This document shows positions 10,501 to 22,300 of a stretch of DNA of 39,018 nucleotides, in pieces; the stretch's first letter is position 1; each line of letters opens with the position of its first letter. The notes beneath the pieces were generated by a model. That model searched no databases. It was not told the DNA's origin and was given only the letters and a program-made list of their open reading frames with translations. The stretch comes from Flammula alnicola (lineage: Eukaryota > Basidiomycota > Agaricomycetes > Agaricales > Strophariaceae): positions 1 to 39,018 of the forward strand of contig JADNRV010000396.1 of the NCBI GenBank assembly GCA_015499995.1. The letters are read 5' to 3'. A program made the position numbers and the translations under genes.

Positions 10501-12895
10501 AACGAAGTCGTCGTACCGCCGGGGAAACCGCCCGAGAAAGGTGAACTACTTGACCCTCCAAATATTGACGTCGATGGGGTAGGCTGGCCAGGGGGTTGAG
10601 GTGGGAGTGTGGGTTTTGTATCTGAAAGGAAATTTTTAGGTAGGAAAGGAAAGTAGAAGCAGACAGAATTTACCAAAGAAGTTTATTGATGGTGTAGCAG
10701 GGAATTTCGGCGTCGGTGGCTTCGTTGCAAACCCATTCGTTACTCCAGAGAAAGGTGAAGGAAAAGTTACTGCTTGCGGAGGCGGCGGGTTAGGAGCTGA
10801 CGCAGCCGGCGTTGATATCGGCGCCGGGGCACCAAAAGTACCAAAGGCAGACTGCGTTTGACCACCAGAACCCCCAAACACGGAAGGCGGTGCAGGCTTT
10901 GACGTCGAAAATGCAGAGGTTCCAAAGACAGATTGAGTACCGAAGGGATTGGGTGTGGCAACTAATCCTGCAAAAGCGCTTTTAGCGACAGGGGGTGGCT
11001 CCATGTTGGATGGAGGTACGGCTGTTGAAGTTGTTGAATGTTGGGGCGTAAAGTCGGGGGAAAGCCACTCGGTAGCACTGGGCTTAAGAGGCGCTGGAGG
11101 CGCTGGTTGAAGCGAGGGTTCTTCCTCCTGCGTTTGTTCGTAATCCACTCCCTCTGCCTCGTCATATCCTTCCTCTTCATTGTATTCTTCCTCTTCTTCA
11201 CCTTCGCCGACTTCCTCTATCTCTCCAACAAAGTCATCTCCGACCTCCTGAATCTGTGCATGCGAAGAGACTCCGTCGATGATATCTGAGATAGTCAGGT
11301 TGCCCCTGATGGACTCAATATCATCAATGGTGTCCTTTCCGAACAATCGCTCGAGGAGACACGCCACGAGATACACCATCACTGTGCTACCTTGCTCGTT
11401 GAGCACTGTAGCCAGCTGACTGAAGATCTGCATCCCCTCCTCCGCAACAATCAGTTTCGAGGTTTTGCTGATAGGAGCACTCTTTTCTTGGACATGCAAC
11501 CGGAATGCGGTGGTAAGCTTGAACACAGGGTGGGAAGTTATGTATTCTGGAATGTCTTCGTGGCGTTCTTTCTGATCGCGGATGTGAATTAGGCGATGGT
11601 ATACACGCATTTCGAGCTCTGTTGGTGATTCGTATCTCCCTCGTTGGTCTTCGTAAAATTCTTTGAGACTTTGCAGTGCTTTATTATCCAGGTTAAGTAT
11701 ACAAGAAGAGGGTACACGAGTCATAAACTTACTGTTCATAAGCTGCTGCTCTTCCAAAGGAATGGAAAATCCTGGTCGATCTCGCTCAAAATGTAGGGCA
11801 AGGATGTGAAATCGAGCGCATCGATCGTGGCACTCGATGGCGAGAGGACCGGTGATGTGTTGCATCGTAAAGTCATTGCGAACTGCTCGAGAGCGGTCGC
11901 GGATGAAGTTGAATGTTGCTGAAAATCCACCACGAGGAAGAAGGTCGTGAAATAGGTAATCGAGTGTTCGCTGCGTTCAGGTATTTAGCACGATGATAGG
12001 CAGTCGAGCGGTCAAGATGGTTTTACTTTAAGGACATGAGGGGGCCGAAGATCGGATGGTTGGGTCTTGTCGCCTGCGGCGCGTTCGTACATTTTCACGG
12101 CGCGGTTATGATCCACCCTTTTCGTTCCAGGAATCTTAAACGATATCAGCGTAGTTTTCTCAAGTTGGTAAAGAAAAGAAGAGCCTTACCGCTTCCCATT
12201 CGAACAGGTTGTTTTCGCGTTCGCGCCTGTACCTCTCGAAACGGGGGCACATGTCCATGCATGTACCCACAATGGATATCGCATCTTCCAGGCGTTTGGG
12301 CACCAAAGGGTCATCCATTTTGCCCTCCGCAATAGCATTCTTCCTCTCGATTTCTCGAGCTTTTACCAACTTTTAACAGAAAATCAGTGTGGCATAAGCA
12401 ATGAGGTGTGACCCGCACCTCTTGGTAGAACTTTTCGCGTTCGTCTGGCGAATTCAGCTCTGGCTCGTTTATCTCATTATGTGTCGGCTGCTCTGTCTCC
12501 GGTTCCATGACCTGTTCTTCATCGTAAAATTCGTCTTCCTCGTGTTCTTCTCCCTCCACCCCAACCTCGTCGTGGGTCTCTCCGTTGTGGATACTAATAG
12601 GCGTACTGTCCACTGTGGCACGTTGCTGCTGCCTCGGAGAATCGGTGACTCGGAGAGAAACGTTGCGGAATACCCTCGGAGCACCACCAGAAGAACCCCT
12701 CCCTCTTCCTCCGCCGCGATGACCTCCTCTTTCCCAACGTTCACCATCCGAGCGATTTGGTGCACTGCTCCTGGAGCCTCCATCAGTTGCCGACCAATGC
12801 TTGTTCCTAGAATGGGGTCTTCCTCGGGCGCCTCCTGCATCGTGGATGAACCCTCCACGTCCTCGACCGGCGCTGGTGTACGAGGAACCGTCCAT
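7529..12895 (-). CDS. SAC3: SAC3/GANP nuclear mRNA export factor
   Basis: Sac3 is the scaffold of TREX-2, which couples transcription to mRNA export at nuclear pores. Thirteen exons join without a frame break: 12895-12419, 12369-12190, 12134-12027, 11970-11733, 11678-10674, 10621-9396, 9284-8977, 8922-8778, 8720-8489, 8436-8292, 8237-8134, 8072-7829, 7748-7529 (1543 aa). The N terminus is RG/RGG-rich, then acidic. The Sac3 signature TCMDMCPRFERYRRE starts at residue 195 and the Sac3/GANP helical domain follows (DYLFHDLLPRGG, NDFTMQHITGPLAIECHDR). An acidic tract leads to an FG-like region (VFGTSAF, SVFGGSGG, FGTFGAP) and Ser/Pro-rich sequence. A long charged helix (EEMKKKALAFAQKSL) fits the Sus1/Cdc31-binding CID region. 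The C-terminal third (LDDCSRLREIMKTLSP, LLIICWGE) resembles the GANP-type extension, absent from short yeast forms. The start is the first ATG of the RG-rich exon. Confidence 0.93.
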
Positions 12896-13088
12896 CGTCG
12901 TCGTTGAACGAACAGCAAATGGTCTGTGCAACAAGTGAAAGGCTGGAAAATGGGAAACAAATAGAGGTAAATAGCCGGTTGTTGTGCACGGCCGCTTCGG
13001 ACCGCTCACTGTCAGCAGCTGCAGCTCGACCCGGGCCAACAGGGTTCGCAGAATAACGTATTAACAAAGACCACATCCTACAACCACT
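12896..13088. promoter_or_regulatory. Shared 5' region of SAC3 and the small Cys-rich gene
   Basis: Only 193 bp separate the two divergent start codons, so both promoters must overlap here or extend into the neighbouring transcripts. No clear TATA box is visible. Confidence 0.45.
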
Positions 13089-13390
13089 ATGGCCGAACAT
13101 GTCTGCGCAGTTGTTGCTACAGCATGCTTGGACGTCTGTACAGGAATCTTTCTCGATTTTATCTCCCTTCGTAAGTGTCTGAATCTGGTAGTTCGAAAAT
13201 TCCTGCTGACATCTTCGTGATAGGCCATGCATGTACAGAGAACCTCTGTAGCTGCTCGCGGTGCTGTTCGTGCGGTACAAGTCAACCAGAGGAGGACGAC
13301 ATTCCTGAGCGGGAAGCCCTCTTGCCGGACAATCGTCATCAAAATCTTCAGCCAAACACGCAATCAGCGATGCAAGTAGCGAAAAGATAG
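13089..13390 (+). CDS. Small cysteine-rich protein, 82 aa, unknown function
   Basis: Two exons, 13089-13170 and 13224-13390, join over a canonical GTAAGT...ATAG intron and give 82 residues. Nine Cys lie in the first 44 residues (6, 13, 17, 31, 36, 38, 41, 42, 44), with a CSCSRCCSC cluster at 36-44. A hydrophobic start (VVATACLDVCTGIFLDFI) is followed by an acidic patch with EREALLPD. The pattern recalls small Cys-rich, possibly palmitoylated proteins found in many Agaricomycetes, with a membrane-proximal Cys cluster and a conserved acidic E-R-x-x-L-L segment; that resemblance is from memory. There is no cleavable signal peptide. It is divergent from SAC3 over 193 bp. Confidence 0.6.
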
Positions 13391-13392
13391 CT

Positions 13393-14095
13393 TTGGTGTC
13401 TAGCATGTAATATAGGTCCGTTGGAAACCCTCAAGATCTCTGAGCACCCAGCATCGCTAAATTTCAGTCGTTCTTTAGTTTATACCCTCAACTTGTAACA
13501 CTATTACGCACGTCATCCTAATCAACAGTCAACCTTGCTATCCCTTTCAATCGGACATTCATGCGAGATCATTGATCAATCCTAAAGCCATTCTACACCT
13601 GCTCTTTCTCTTTTAAATCCTTAATGGAACTTGAAATATCTCTACCCAGCGCGCACCGACCTGCCAGGCCGCAGATGATTCACCCAGTCTGATTCTCTAT
13701 CATCTCCTCTAATCAGACCATATGTGATGCCCGATACGATAACAAGAACTTTAGTCGGCGGACATTCAGCAATAGCATTGGAGCAACGCCACACCCTCTT
13801 CAGACCCGTATCTTCTCCCTCCATATCGATAGCAAAACTCCCCAATCTCTTATCAAGTTCCACCTTCGCCCTCACTTCGTTCTTTTGGCGCCAAATGGAG
13901 TTTGCAATATCTTCAAGCTCTCCGATTGTGAACCAACGTCCCGAGCATCTCAGAGCCTAAGAATGGAACTGGATCCACCAGCAGTTTCCGCCTTGCTTTT
14001 TCGAATAACGAGGATTTTTCAGAGGTTAGGACGTGCTTGAAGAAGGAGCACTTTCAAGTTGGGAACGCTAGAGCTTTGGTCGTTTCAGTAGGCTT
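13393..14095. repeat. Duplicated segment, copy 1
   Basis: Aligns by eye with 14915-15592 over nearly its full length, from TAGCATGTAATATAGGT to GTCGTTTCAGTAGGCTT. It differs by substitutions and a missing piece of roughly 70 bp near 13700. On the minus strand it keeps an open frame (13875-13642 and upstream) reading ...LDKRLGSFAIDMEGED...RVWRCSNAIA. The copy 2 counterpart is interrupted by stops. I do not recognise the encoded protein; it is probably a gene fragment. Confidence 0.7.
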
Positions 14096-14223
14096 CTCGA
14101 ACGATATTACCTAATTAAATTTACTTATGTGTGTTTCCAGGAGCTGACTTTTAAACCACCAACCGCCTATCAGCGCCTATCCGATATCGATTATCCTCCA
14201 TTTGCACGTCTTTCTCGTTCAGA

Positions 14224-14847
14224 ATGGCCAGCACCACAGAGGCCTTTACAAGTAATATCTCTCTCAGCCCTTCCGTAATGGCATTTACCATGCCACTTCA
14301 TGACCTGCGCCGCATACAAGGAGATAAGCGCCTTGTTGCCGGAGTCGCTATTGTGGCGAGCGCCAGAGAAAATCGAGATCTGAAGAAGTTGCTTATCATA
14401 CGCCGATCGTCTACGGAGGATGCCTATCCCGACATGTACGAGATACCAGGAGGTGGAGCGGAGGATGAGGACGAAAGCATCCTAATGACTGCTGCCAGAG
14501 AGACAAAGGAGGAGACTGGGCTGACGATCACAAGGATTCTGGATGTATTTGAAGGCTTCGAATACGAAACAAGGACAGGGAAGGCGGTGCAATTCAACTT
14601 TCTTGTTCAAGTTGAGGGCGGCTTGGATTCAGAAGTTAAGCTCAATCCTTCTGAACACGAGGCTTACGACTGGATTGGAGTCAACACCGACCTTACCGAC
14701 TATCCCATGACTGAAAGTATGAAGTTGGTTGTGAAAGACGCCCTCAAGATTATCGAAAATACGGTACGCATGGTTCTCATACTCTATATTTACCTCTATA
14801 TTTACCGGTACCTTATCCATAAATTCGCACAGAGCGCGGCGGTTTAG
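14224..14847 (+). CDS. Nudix hydrolase
   Basis: Nudix enzymes hydrolyse nucleoside diphosphates linked to another group. The protein has a complete Nudix box, GX5EX7REUXEEXGU, at residues 78-100 (GAEDEDE, then AARETKEETGL). Before it come the usual strands VAGVAIVAS and KLLIIRRS and the EIPGGG turn; after it comes FNFLVQV with EAYDWIG near the end. All four acidic metal ligands of the box are present. The chosen ATG at 14224 leaves about 40 residues before the fold. A possible intron from 14764 (GTACGC) to 14831 (CACAG) would replace a low-complexity tail (LYIYLYIYRYL) and end at the same stop. Substrate cannot be told from sequence. The gene sits between the two copies of a ~700-bp duplication. 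Confidence 0.88.
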   Translation: MASTTEAFTSNISLSPSVMAFTMPLHDLRRIQGDKRLVAGVAIVASARENRDLKKLLIIRRSSTEDAYPDMYEIPGGGAEDEDESILMTAARETKEETGLTITRILDVFEGFEYETRTGKAVQFNFLVQVEGGLDSEVKLNPSEHEAYDWIGVNTDLTDYPMTESMKLVVKDALKIIENTVRMVLILYIYLYIYRYLIHKFAQSAAV

Positions 14848-14914
14848 AAATATCGAAGGCTAGGAGGACCTTCGCGCCTACACGGCTCGAATATTAATGT
14901 TGTAATAATAATTT

Positions 14915-15592
14915 TGGTGTAAGTATAGCATGTAATATAGGTACGCTGAGCGCCCAGAATCGCTAAATTTCAGTCGTTCTTCAGTTCATACCCCTCAACT
15001 TGTAACACGATTGTGCACGTCCTAATCAATTCAACTTGCTATCGCTCTCAATCAGATACTCGCGCAAGATTAATCCTAAAGCCTCCTATTCTCTTTTGAA
15101 TCCTTAATGGAACCTGAAATACCTCTACCCAGCGCGCACCGACCGGCCAGGACCGCAGATGATTCACCCGGTCTGGTTCTCTTTATCTCTCCAAAATCAA
15201 CCTTCTATCGCGACGACGATGCTCATCCAAAGCATGACGATGAAGATGTCCTCTACTCAATAATTCAGACCATATGGTGCCTCATACCATAACAAGAACT
15301 CTAGTCGACGGTCGTCCAGCAATAGCAAAGGAGCAACGCCAAACCCTCTTATCTTCTCCCTCCACATCGATAGCAAAACCCCCCAAATCTCTTATCAAGT
15401 TGCGCCCTCGCTACAACCAAATGGAGTTCCCAATCTCTTCAAGCTTTCCAATTGTGAGTCGTGAACAAACGTCCCGAGCATCTCAGAAGCAGCAGTTTCT
15501 GCCTCCTCAGCTTTTTCGAACAAACGAGGCTTTCTTTCCGAGCTTGGGAGGTGCTTGGAGAGCATTCGAGGTTTGGCCGTTTCGGTAGGCTT
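14915..15592. repeat. Duplicated segment, copy 2
   Basis: Second copy of 13393-14095, in the same orientation. It carries about 70 bp absent from copy 1 (about 15190-15265, ending near the shared CAGACCATATG). The minus-strand reading seen in copy 1 is recognisable here (LDKRFGGFAIDVEGED, RVWRCSFAIAG) but broken. Confidence 0.7.
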
Positions 15593-16827
15593 TTAATTTT
15601 CATTCAACCTGCGTTCAAATGGCCGCACGCCCTATAGAAACGTCTGGAGACCATTGAAGAGAAGCCAAAGCTTGACGCCAGTGGGAGAAGCAAAACTAGC
15701 TGGACCCAAGAATTTACACCTACGCCACAGACATAAAAACGCAAATAAACTAGCCAAGCGACGCATACCGTCAAGTTCGGATTTGAGAAGCGAGAAATTC
15801 AATTTATGCCTCCGTACTGATATCCTGCACCACACCACACCACACCTCCGAAAGATTCGCACCCATTTCCCTAGTGCTAACGCTCGTATCACCACGATCT
15901 TGGTAGGCCTTCTGCGAATCAAATTGCGGCGCATTGATGGATAGCGCTACTTACTGTTTAGTGTTTGCTCGGGCATGCTGGGCACCTTCGCTTCGACATG
16001 CATTCATAGCGTCATCGACTCGCCTTCTTCTATGTATCGCTATCGCATCCTGTTGTTATCTTTGGGTTCGGGTACTTGCTTGGCTTTGTCGCTGTCATCC
16101 TGGATACGATATTGCGGGCAAATGAAGACATGGATCGTCGAGTTGCAGTCGCAAATGAGGTTAGGGTGCTTCTGGGATTGCGCATATTTCGGGGTGCCTA
16201 TGACAATCCTAGGTGCCAGCTGGACGATCTATGCACCCCCTGGATTCGAGATACCCTCAAGCATCCTGGACACAGACTGCTTCATGAACCAGCCTACGTG
16301 CCGCGATGAACCTGCCAAAGGTGATTTTGCCTTCAATCCGCACAAATCCTTTCTCTACTATCAAGACATGTTTCTCTCTGCCTCGTCAAGATAATCACAT
16401 ATCTTGAATGTACGATTCCGCGAACAGTTTTCTTTTGGGAATACAGCCGAACATCTTCTATTCTGGTAATCATCAACCAGGGGAATAATGTATAACAATA
16501 TCATAACTAATCAAATGTGGATATACGATACGGTAGTAGCAGTTACACTCGAGAGCAAAAACATAAAATCATGGCAAAAAAAGTGCCTGTCATATGAGAT
16601 GACAGAGGCGACTCGAGCTTGACGCTCGAAGCTTGCAGAGTAAAGAGCGGGTGTCCATGACGACGTGAATAAATGAATGTACGAGACAAAAAAAGTCCAA
16701 CTCCCTCCTTTGTTTAGGAGGCTTCAACGTCAACCTCCTATATCCAAACGAATGCGAATGTAATGCATGAAGATGATAGGATACCTATACATTCCGAAGG
16801 AAGTCATGTAGAGCATGCTTCGATCGT
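15593..16827. other. Stretch with one coding-like segment but no recognised gene
   Basis: At about 16030-16309 on the plus strand a frame reads FGFGYLLGFVAVILDTILRA, then NEVRVLLGLRIFRGAYDN, which looks like real protein (hydrophobic helix, then a charged region). I cannot identify it, find a convincing start, or link it to other exons. 16396-16827 is AT-rich with no coding signal and should hold the 3' UTR of the minus-strand GH16 gene. Confidence 0.35.
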
Positions 16828-19304
16828 TCAACACTGTTGCCACATCTTGACGTAGTCACTGTAAATGAAAAGAAATCGTCAGAAAAATGAAGCCGATCAA
16901 ACGAGGTGGCTAATTTCATCTTACATCACGAGAGAGCGAGACGCCATATTCGAAGTCGACCAACTCGGTAACCATTTATCTCTGGCCCTCCAGAAGTCAC
17001 CCATGGCGGCTGGATTATTAAATGAATGAATCATCGTGCACCTAATGGAAAAGCGGTATGCAACTCACTGTTTGATCCATCCAGCCACGGCTTTTCGTTC
17101 CCGTCAGGGAACCATCCATTTGTACCTCCAACTGCGACGTTCATAATGAGGTAGAATGCTAGACAACTGATTTCAGCCGAAACACAAACACCCTAAACGA
17201 ACAACAATCTTACGTTGATCAAAGGGCGCAGCATTCGTCCCATTGACCCAAGGGTTGTCCAGGATGACCGCCTCAGACCCATTTTGAACCACGGCAGGGA
17301 AATCGCCGCGCTTGAAGAAGCCTTCGTTGAACTTCAAATCCAGCATATGGTGCAGCCGAGTGTCCACATATATCCGCCTAGAGAATGGATGTGAATAAAA
17401 CAACGAAACGTGTGATGCGAGTTGAAACTCCTTTCAAGAAGTCGGAGCTTACATGAAGTCCTTGTCCCACTCCATGGCATAGGTGTGGAAGTCTTGATCC
17501 CAGCTGCCCCGCCGCAAAAACCACCAGCCGAATGTCTTTGAGACGGCATTCAACCAGGTCAAAGGCCCCCAGTTCAACGATCCTCGGACATAGTTAGTCC
17601 CCCTATTTCATGGTCGCATTTTAGTGCTTCAAGGCCTCTAGAAAAGAAAGTCCAACGCACTGCTTGGGATAGGATGGCCCGTTCCCACGTGCTTCCATGA
17701 TATCAATCTCCCCTAGAAGAGAAGAACGCAAGTACGTCAGCATGCCGCAGCGTCAGCGATGAAGTTTGAGGGAATCGAACGCAGGGAAGTGTGGGGAAAG
17801 AAGATCAAGAATTGCATATGCATCGAACATGTGGACCAGGCAGAAATACAACGAACAAAAAAAGGCGAAGGAGGTGCTCACCACTAATAGGCCACGGACC
17901 GTATGTATTGGCAACGGGCAGCATCCAGATCGCAGGCCATAACTATAGCGAGGGAATTGCGATCAATTTTTAGAACGAGATGATATCCTATGTATAAACC
18001 ATGCGTACCCAGTCACTAGAAGAGAGGAATGAATATAAAAAGCGCATCAAAAATGGATACACGCACCCAGTTGGGATCTTTGCTCTCACTTCGACCCGAC
18101 CGTACCGGATGCTGGCTGTCTTGCGCGTACTAATACGAGCACTTTGAATGGGATTGATGATCTGGCCGGTGGTGGCATTGCTAACGGCCGAGCAAGCCTT
18201 GGTGTAACCGGCAACGTCGAAAGTCTGATCTGAGCCAATAGCACTCGAATTCAAAGGCAGCGTCGGATTGGACGAAGTATATGAGATTCCCTGCGTGATG
18301 TTGAAGGTACACCCGGTGATGTTGTAGACGGAGCCATTCAAGATCGCATTTTCGCCAATTACGTCGGCTGTGAGGGTAGGGGTAATGTAGAGGTATCCGT
18401 CCTTGACGTACGAATTATTTGCTGACGCCGTTGTCATTTCAAATTCACCGTTACTGGATTAAACTTGGTTAGATTCAACCGTAAAGGGGACAGAAAATAT
18501 GAAAACATACCCGAAACCACTCATATCTACTTCTTGGAAGAATTTACCATTCTCTCCGAAAATTCCAGCATCCGAATTGAATTCCTCATCCATAACCGGG
18601 CAAAGATTTCCAGACAGCATCGATACGTCTCTCCAGCCGAGAAAGCACCGCACGGCACCCGCAGCGATGCCCACAAACATCGCTGCGTATGTGATCAAGT
18701 AGGCAAGCCTCGAGTATGGGTCACGTGTGCTCATCCACGGTTTCTGGAGGCTTGTGGCCGTTGTCAACATGGTCGACTTGGGCCTTTCGCGTTCGACTTT
18801 GACCACTGACGGCTGTACAGAGCTATACATCGTCAGAGGGCGCGATCTGGGCGACGCGAAGGCCTCTCGCGAACGAGCGGAGGAAGGTCGAGCCGAATTT
18901 GTGCCATAGAAAGAGGAGGCATTTCGAGTGAGGTCGGCAACGCTGGTCGAAACTGAGGTGACGCCACTGCGAGGTGTGCTGCTGATCCCACTGCTGACGT
19001 CCGGAAAAGGGTACCCGTTGGCATTATTGTGGACGGCGGATGGAGAGGTTCCTGGAGTTTGGTCTGGCGTATAAAACGCCTGGTTGTTGAAAGAAATAAA
19101 AGGATTGGTAGCGGGTATACTGAACGTAAGACTGCGAGGCGTTATAGGGGGTGATTCATGCCAGGAGATACCAGACGCTGTCCTCGAGTGCTGAGAGAGC
19201 CTGTTGTTGTCATTTTCACCATCAGATGCGCCCTCTCCGATAGCGAATTTGGGTTGGGGAGGCGCGAGCTTCTCGTCTTCAACGAGGACCGGAGGTTGAG
19301 GCAT
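16828..19304 (-). CDS. KRE6: KRE6/SKN1-type GH16 protein (beta-1,6-glucan synthesis)
   Basis: KRE6/SKN1 proteins are type II membrane proteins of the secretory pathway needed for beta-1,6-glucan in the cell wall. Ten exons keep frame: 19304-18511, 18453-18067, 18015-18009, 17942-17882, 17712-17661, 17602-17453, 17377-17214, 17158-17069, 17009-16925, 16858-16828 (606 aa). A Ser/Pro-rich cytoplasmic tail (1-195) precedes one membrane helix (about 201-221, AYLITYAAMFVGIAAGAVRC). The lumenal GH16-like domain begins near NGEFEM. Its catalytic signature GEIDIMEARG has E418, D420 and E423 in place. GDWLWPAIWMLP and NVAVGGTNGWFPD are typical of the family, and the end DYVKMWQQC fits. The third exon is only 7 nt and supplies the Asp-Trp of GDWLWP. 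Family assignment is firm; the choice between KRE6 and SKN1 is not meaningful here. Confidence 0.93.
18009..18015 (-). other. 7-nt microexon of the KRE6-like gene
   Basis: TGACTGG sits between a CTAG acceptor and a GTACGC donor. Its inclusion is the only way I find to read the conserved GDWLWPAIW in frame; skipping it shifts the frame. Confidence 0.8.
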
Positions 19305-22300
19305 CGTGGAACTCGAACAATCAAAAGGCCGTATTCGAGGCGCTGAACAAGCGAACCTTCAAAAGCCGAATCAGAGATGCGAGATTATAAGAGCGCCTTC
19401 ACTCGCTGTGATAACATCACCGAAAGGTGCAGTCCCGGGCTGTCCAACAATCTCCCTGTACCTAGGCACAAAGAGCCCTGGACGGTGAGAAAGGATTTCT
19501 CATATTGAGGATCGATCTGCACTGCTTGATAAGTGATTCTTGTATTAGCCTCCATCTGGGATTCCGCTCAGGTTGCCGCGCCCACGTCCAATGAAAATTA
19601 ACCGCGGTTTTAATTGTACTGACGGTTCCCGGTGCGTGAGAGCCACTAGGCATAGCCCATCCGCTGGTATTTGTAAGTCAATGTCCAGACTTCCCATCGG
19701 AAACGAAGGTCAATTCTTCACCCGTCGACGGAACAAGGATTGCAACAATTTTCATACAACGTTTGAATGGGATTTGAGGCAAAAGATCGGCTTTGCACGT
19801 ACATCAGTACTTTTTTTTTGTACAGGATGAAATGAACACTGACAGAAATCCCAGATAAAGGACAGGCCTGAGCAGATTGCTCAATATTCGGCTTCTCCCC
19901 ATGTCGAACGTGTGGCGTACTGAACGGGGGAATCAACAGTGACGTGAATCACAACAGTTGATTGGCATCTCTCCGACTCAAGTGCCACTCTCCGACCTTG
20001 AGAGACAATCCCAACAAGTTTGTCCGGGGTTTGGTTAAGATGATGCCTTTCTGTCCACAATATGCCCAGTTCCAGTGGTGGGCATCGTATGGCTCCAGGG
20101 AGCGCCTGATATGATCCACCACTATCGACAGAAAAAACGAGGTTATGCCTCCCCAAGTCTTCTGGCACACCGCATTAACGGCTCTATTTCACCCTATCGC
20201 AAAGGTGTCTTGTTCTCCTAACGACCGCTGTGCTGTCTCGTTGGAGATTCATACGCATCCTGATCATCCGAAGCTGCATGTGCGAAATGCATGTCCTCCA
20301 CCATTACTTTCGCACCTAACACACAAAGCCCCATGCGCTCCAGGGCAGGAAGAGCCGCTAGAAGCAAAACACGCCAAATACAACCTACATGAACGACATA
20401 ACTGTGATTCAGAAACGTGTAAAAGACAGCAGGCAGGACGTTCTGGACCTGTTCGAATGTTCACCCTTCTCAGCATTTGACATCCCCCCATTCCAATGGA
20501 ATACCTCCTCGACTCGTGCGACAGTGGGTTCTGGTGATAGGGATTGTTCCTGGGTTCCGAGCTCAGTCCGCGGATTGCGGTCCAGGATTCCACAGGATGT
20601 ACGTGCGCAGGCAGGGCTTATGGGAAAGCCGGGCGGCGATAGAAGCACTTAGCAAAGAAAGGCAGCCACTGTAGATTGATGGACACAACGTTAACCTGAT
20701 AGCCTGAGTCCTGGGAAAGCAAATATTACCCTCGGCTACAAAACAGACATGACAGCAATATTGTTGTTATCCGTTTCATCAAGGCCGTGCATTCCGGTCC
20801 TCTGCAGATAGAGCGCTCCAGTAAGGCTGTAAGTAGCTTTGTTTGATTTTTGTACAGCGGACAGTTCTCGAGCTTCCATTGGTATTTGTGCGTATGTGGC
20901 CAAGGCGACCCTACATAATAGAATGTAACATACGTCAATAAATGTTGGCCAAAAATAGAAAGTGCCAAGGGTCGTTCAACAAAAATGCTGTAAAAAAAAA
21001 ACTAAGGAACAGCCCTTAGATAAAGCCAGATAAGGCCCAATATGAATGCCTGATTTCCGCTTTCTATGCTGAACGGAATTTCTCAAGAATTTCTTTCGTC
21101 TCTCTGGAGAGGGCACGTTGCAATTAAATTGCACTGGGCCGAGGCTTAAGAGGTTGAAGCTTGAAGGGTTGCTCCACAGTTTATAAAAGGCTCACTATGC
21201 TGGTTTGTATTGAGCCGGCGTACGAGGTAACAGGTTTATCGGAATACGTATTCAAACAGTTCTTTGAATAGAAAAGTTGGAAATTGGAATAGAGCAACGT
21301 TCAACAACTGTTCCGTGCTGATACTATCTTACCTGAGCACATGTTGCAGCTCCGTGCAATCGCACTATGTATAAAGTTTGAATGACGTGATCCCTCGGGT
21401 TTTCCAGCCATCCGACCGTCAACGATAGGATGCGCCACCCTTGTAAGCGCTGGGCGATTTGCACCCACAAATTTATCACCAGAACCCTCGGAGCCGTGAT
21501 CCCACTATTTTTTCTGTTCCGCTTTTTATCTCCAATGTGAAAATGTTCAGATACTCGGCTCTTTCATGAGTTCTCGATGCGGGGGGTGCCTCGCGGTTTC
21601 CACGCTCGCATATTATATTTTATCCGAGAGCGTGTAAAACTTATTTTATTAAAAATAGAATTAATACTGTAGAATTGAAGGACCCTTTATTAATGTCTCG
21701 AGGTCCAGACATATCGTACCTCCCCGATCCTGCTCTGGACAAATAGATGGACTTCGACATAAGCTTTTCATCTTGATCTTACATATCAAGTGTATGCAAG
21801 CCTGTCCATCACGGTGAAATGTGCCAAGAAACCTCCGATGAGAATGTTCTATCGCGATGTTGTTGTTGTGGGCGATGAACGCGAGGTAGAGGGCGAGAAT
21901 ACCTCCGGCATTTACTAATTACGCAGTTGTGCTGTTATCTTGCGCAAGAGATAAGAATGTCACAGCACAAGCAATGTGGTTAATCGCACCAGAAGTCTTT
22001 ACGATACAGAGCGCAATGCGTTTTCACTGATGCATCTAGTCTAATTTGCGCCGCTGAGCGTATCCGTTTGTTATCCACACATCGGCAATAGTCGCCGACG
22101 GCCCGCTGAATTGTTCATGGTGAGCAGTGGCGTTTGGAAGCACATGAGTGGATAAACCAGATAGAAGGATCTGTACAATACCTACCCATGTAGTAAACAC
22201 TGCGCCGCCGTGTCCTTCCATACCTTCTGAATATGTCTATTTCATAATGTCGAAAGAAAAGAAGGTACGGTTGGCGAGCAGGGTCAGGTCTGTTTTGAGC

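Noticed and set aside
12401..12907. Plus-strand frame of 168 codons
   Set aside because: Antisense shadow of SAC3 exon 1 and its first intron; no domain.
20145..20480. Plus-strand frame of 111 codons with several Cys and His
   Set aside because: Overlapped by equally long frames on both strands; no regular Cys/His spacing for a zinc finger.
21596..21640. Short inverted repeat CACGCTC/GAGCGTG
   Set aside because: Arms of about 7 bp in an AT-rich spacer are too short to separate from chance.
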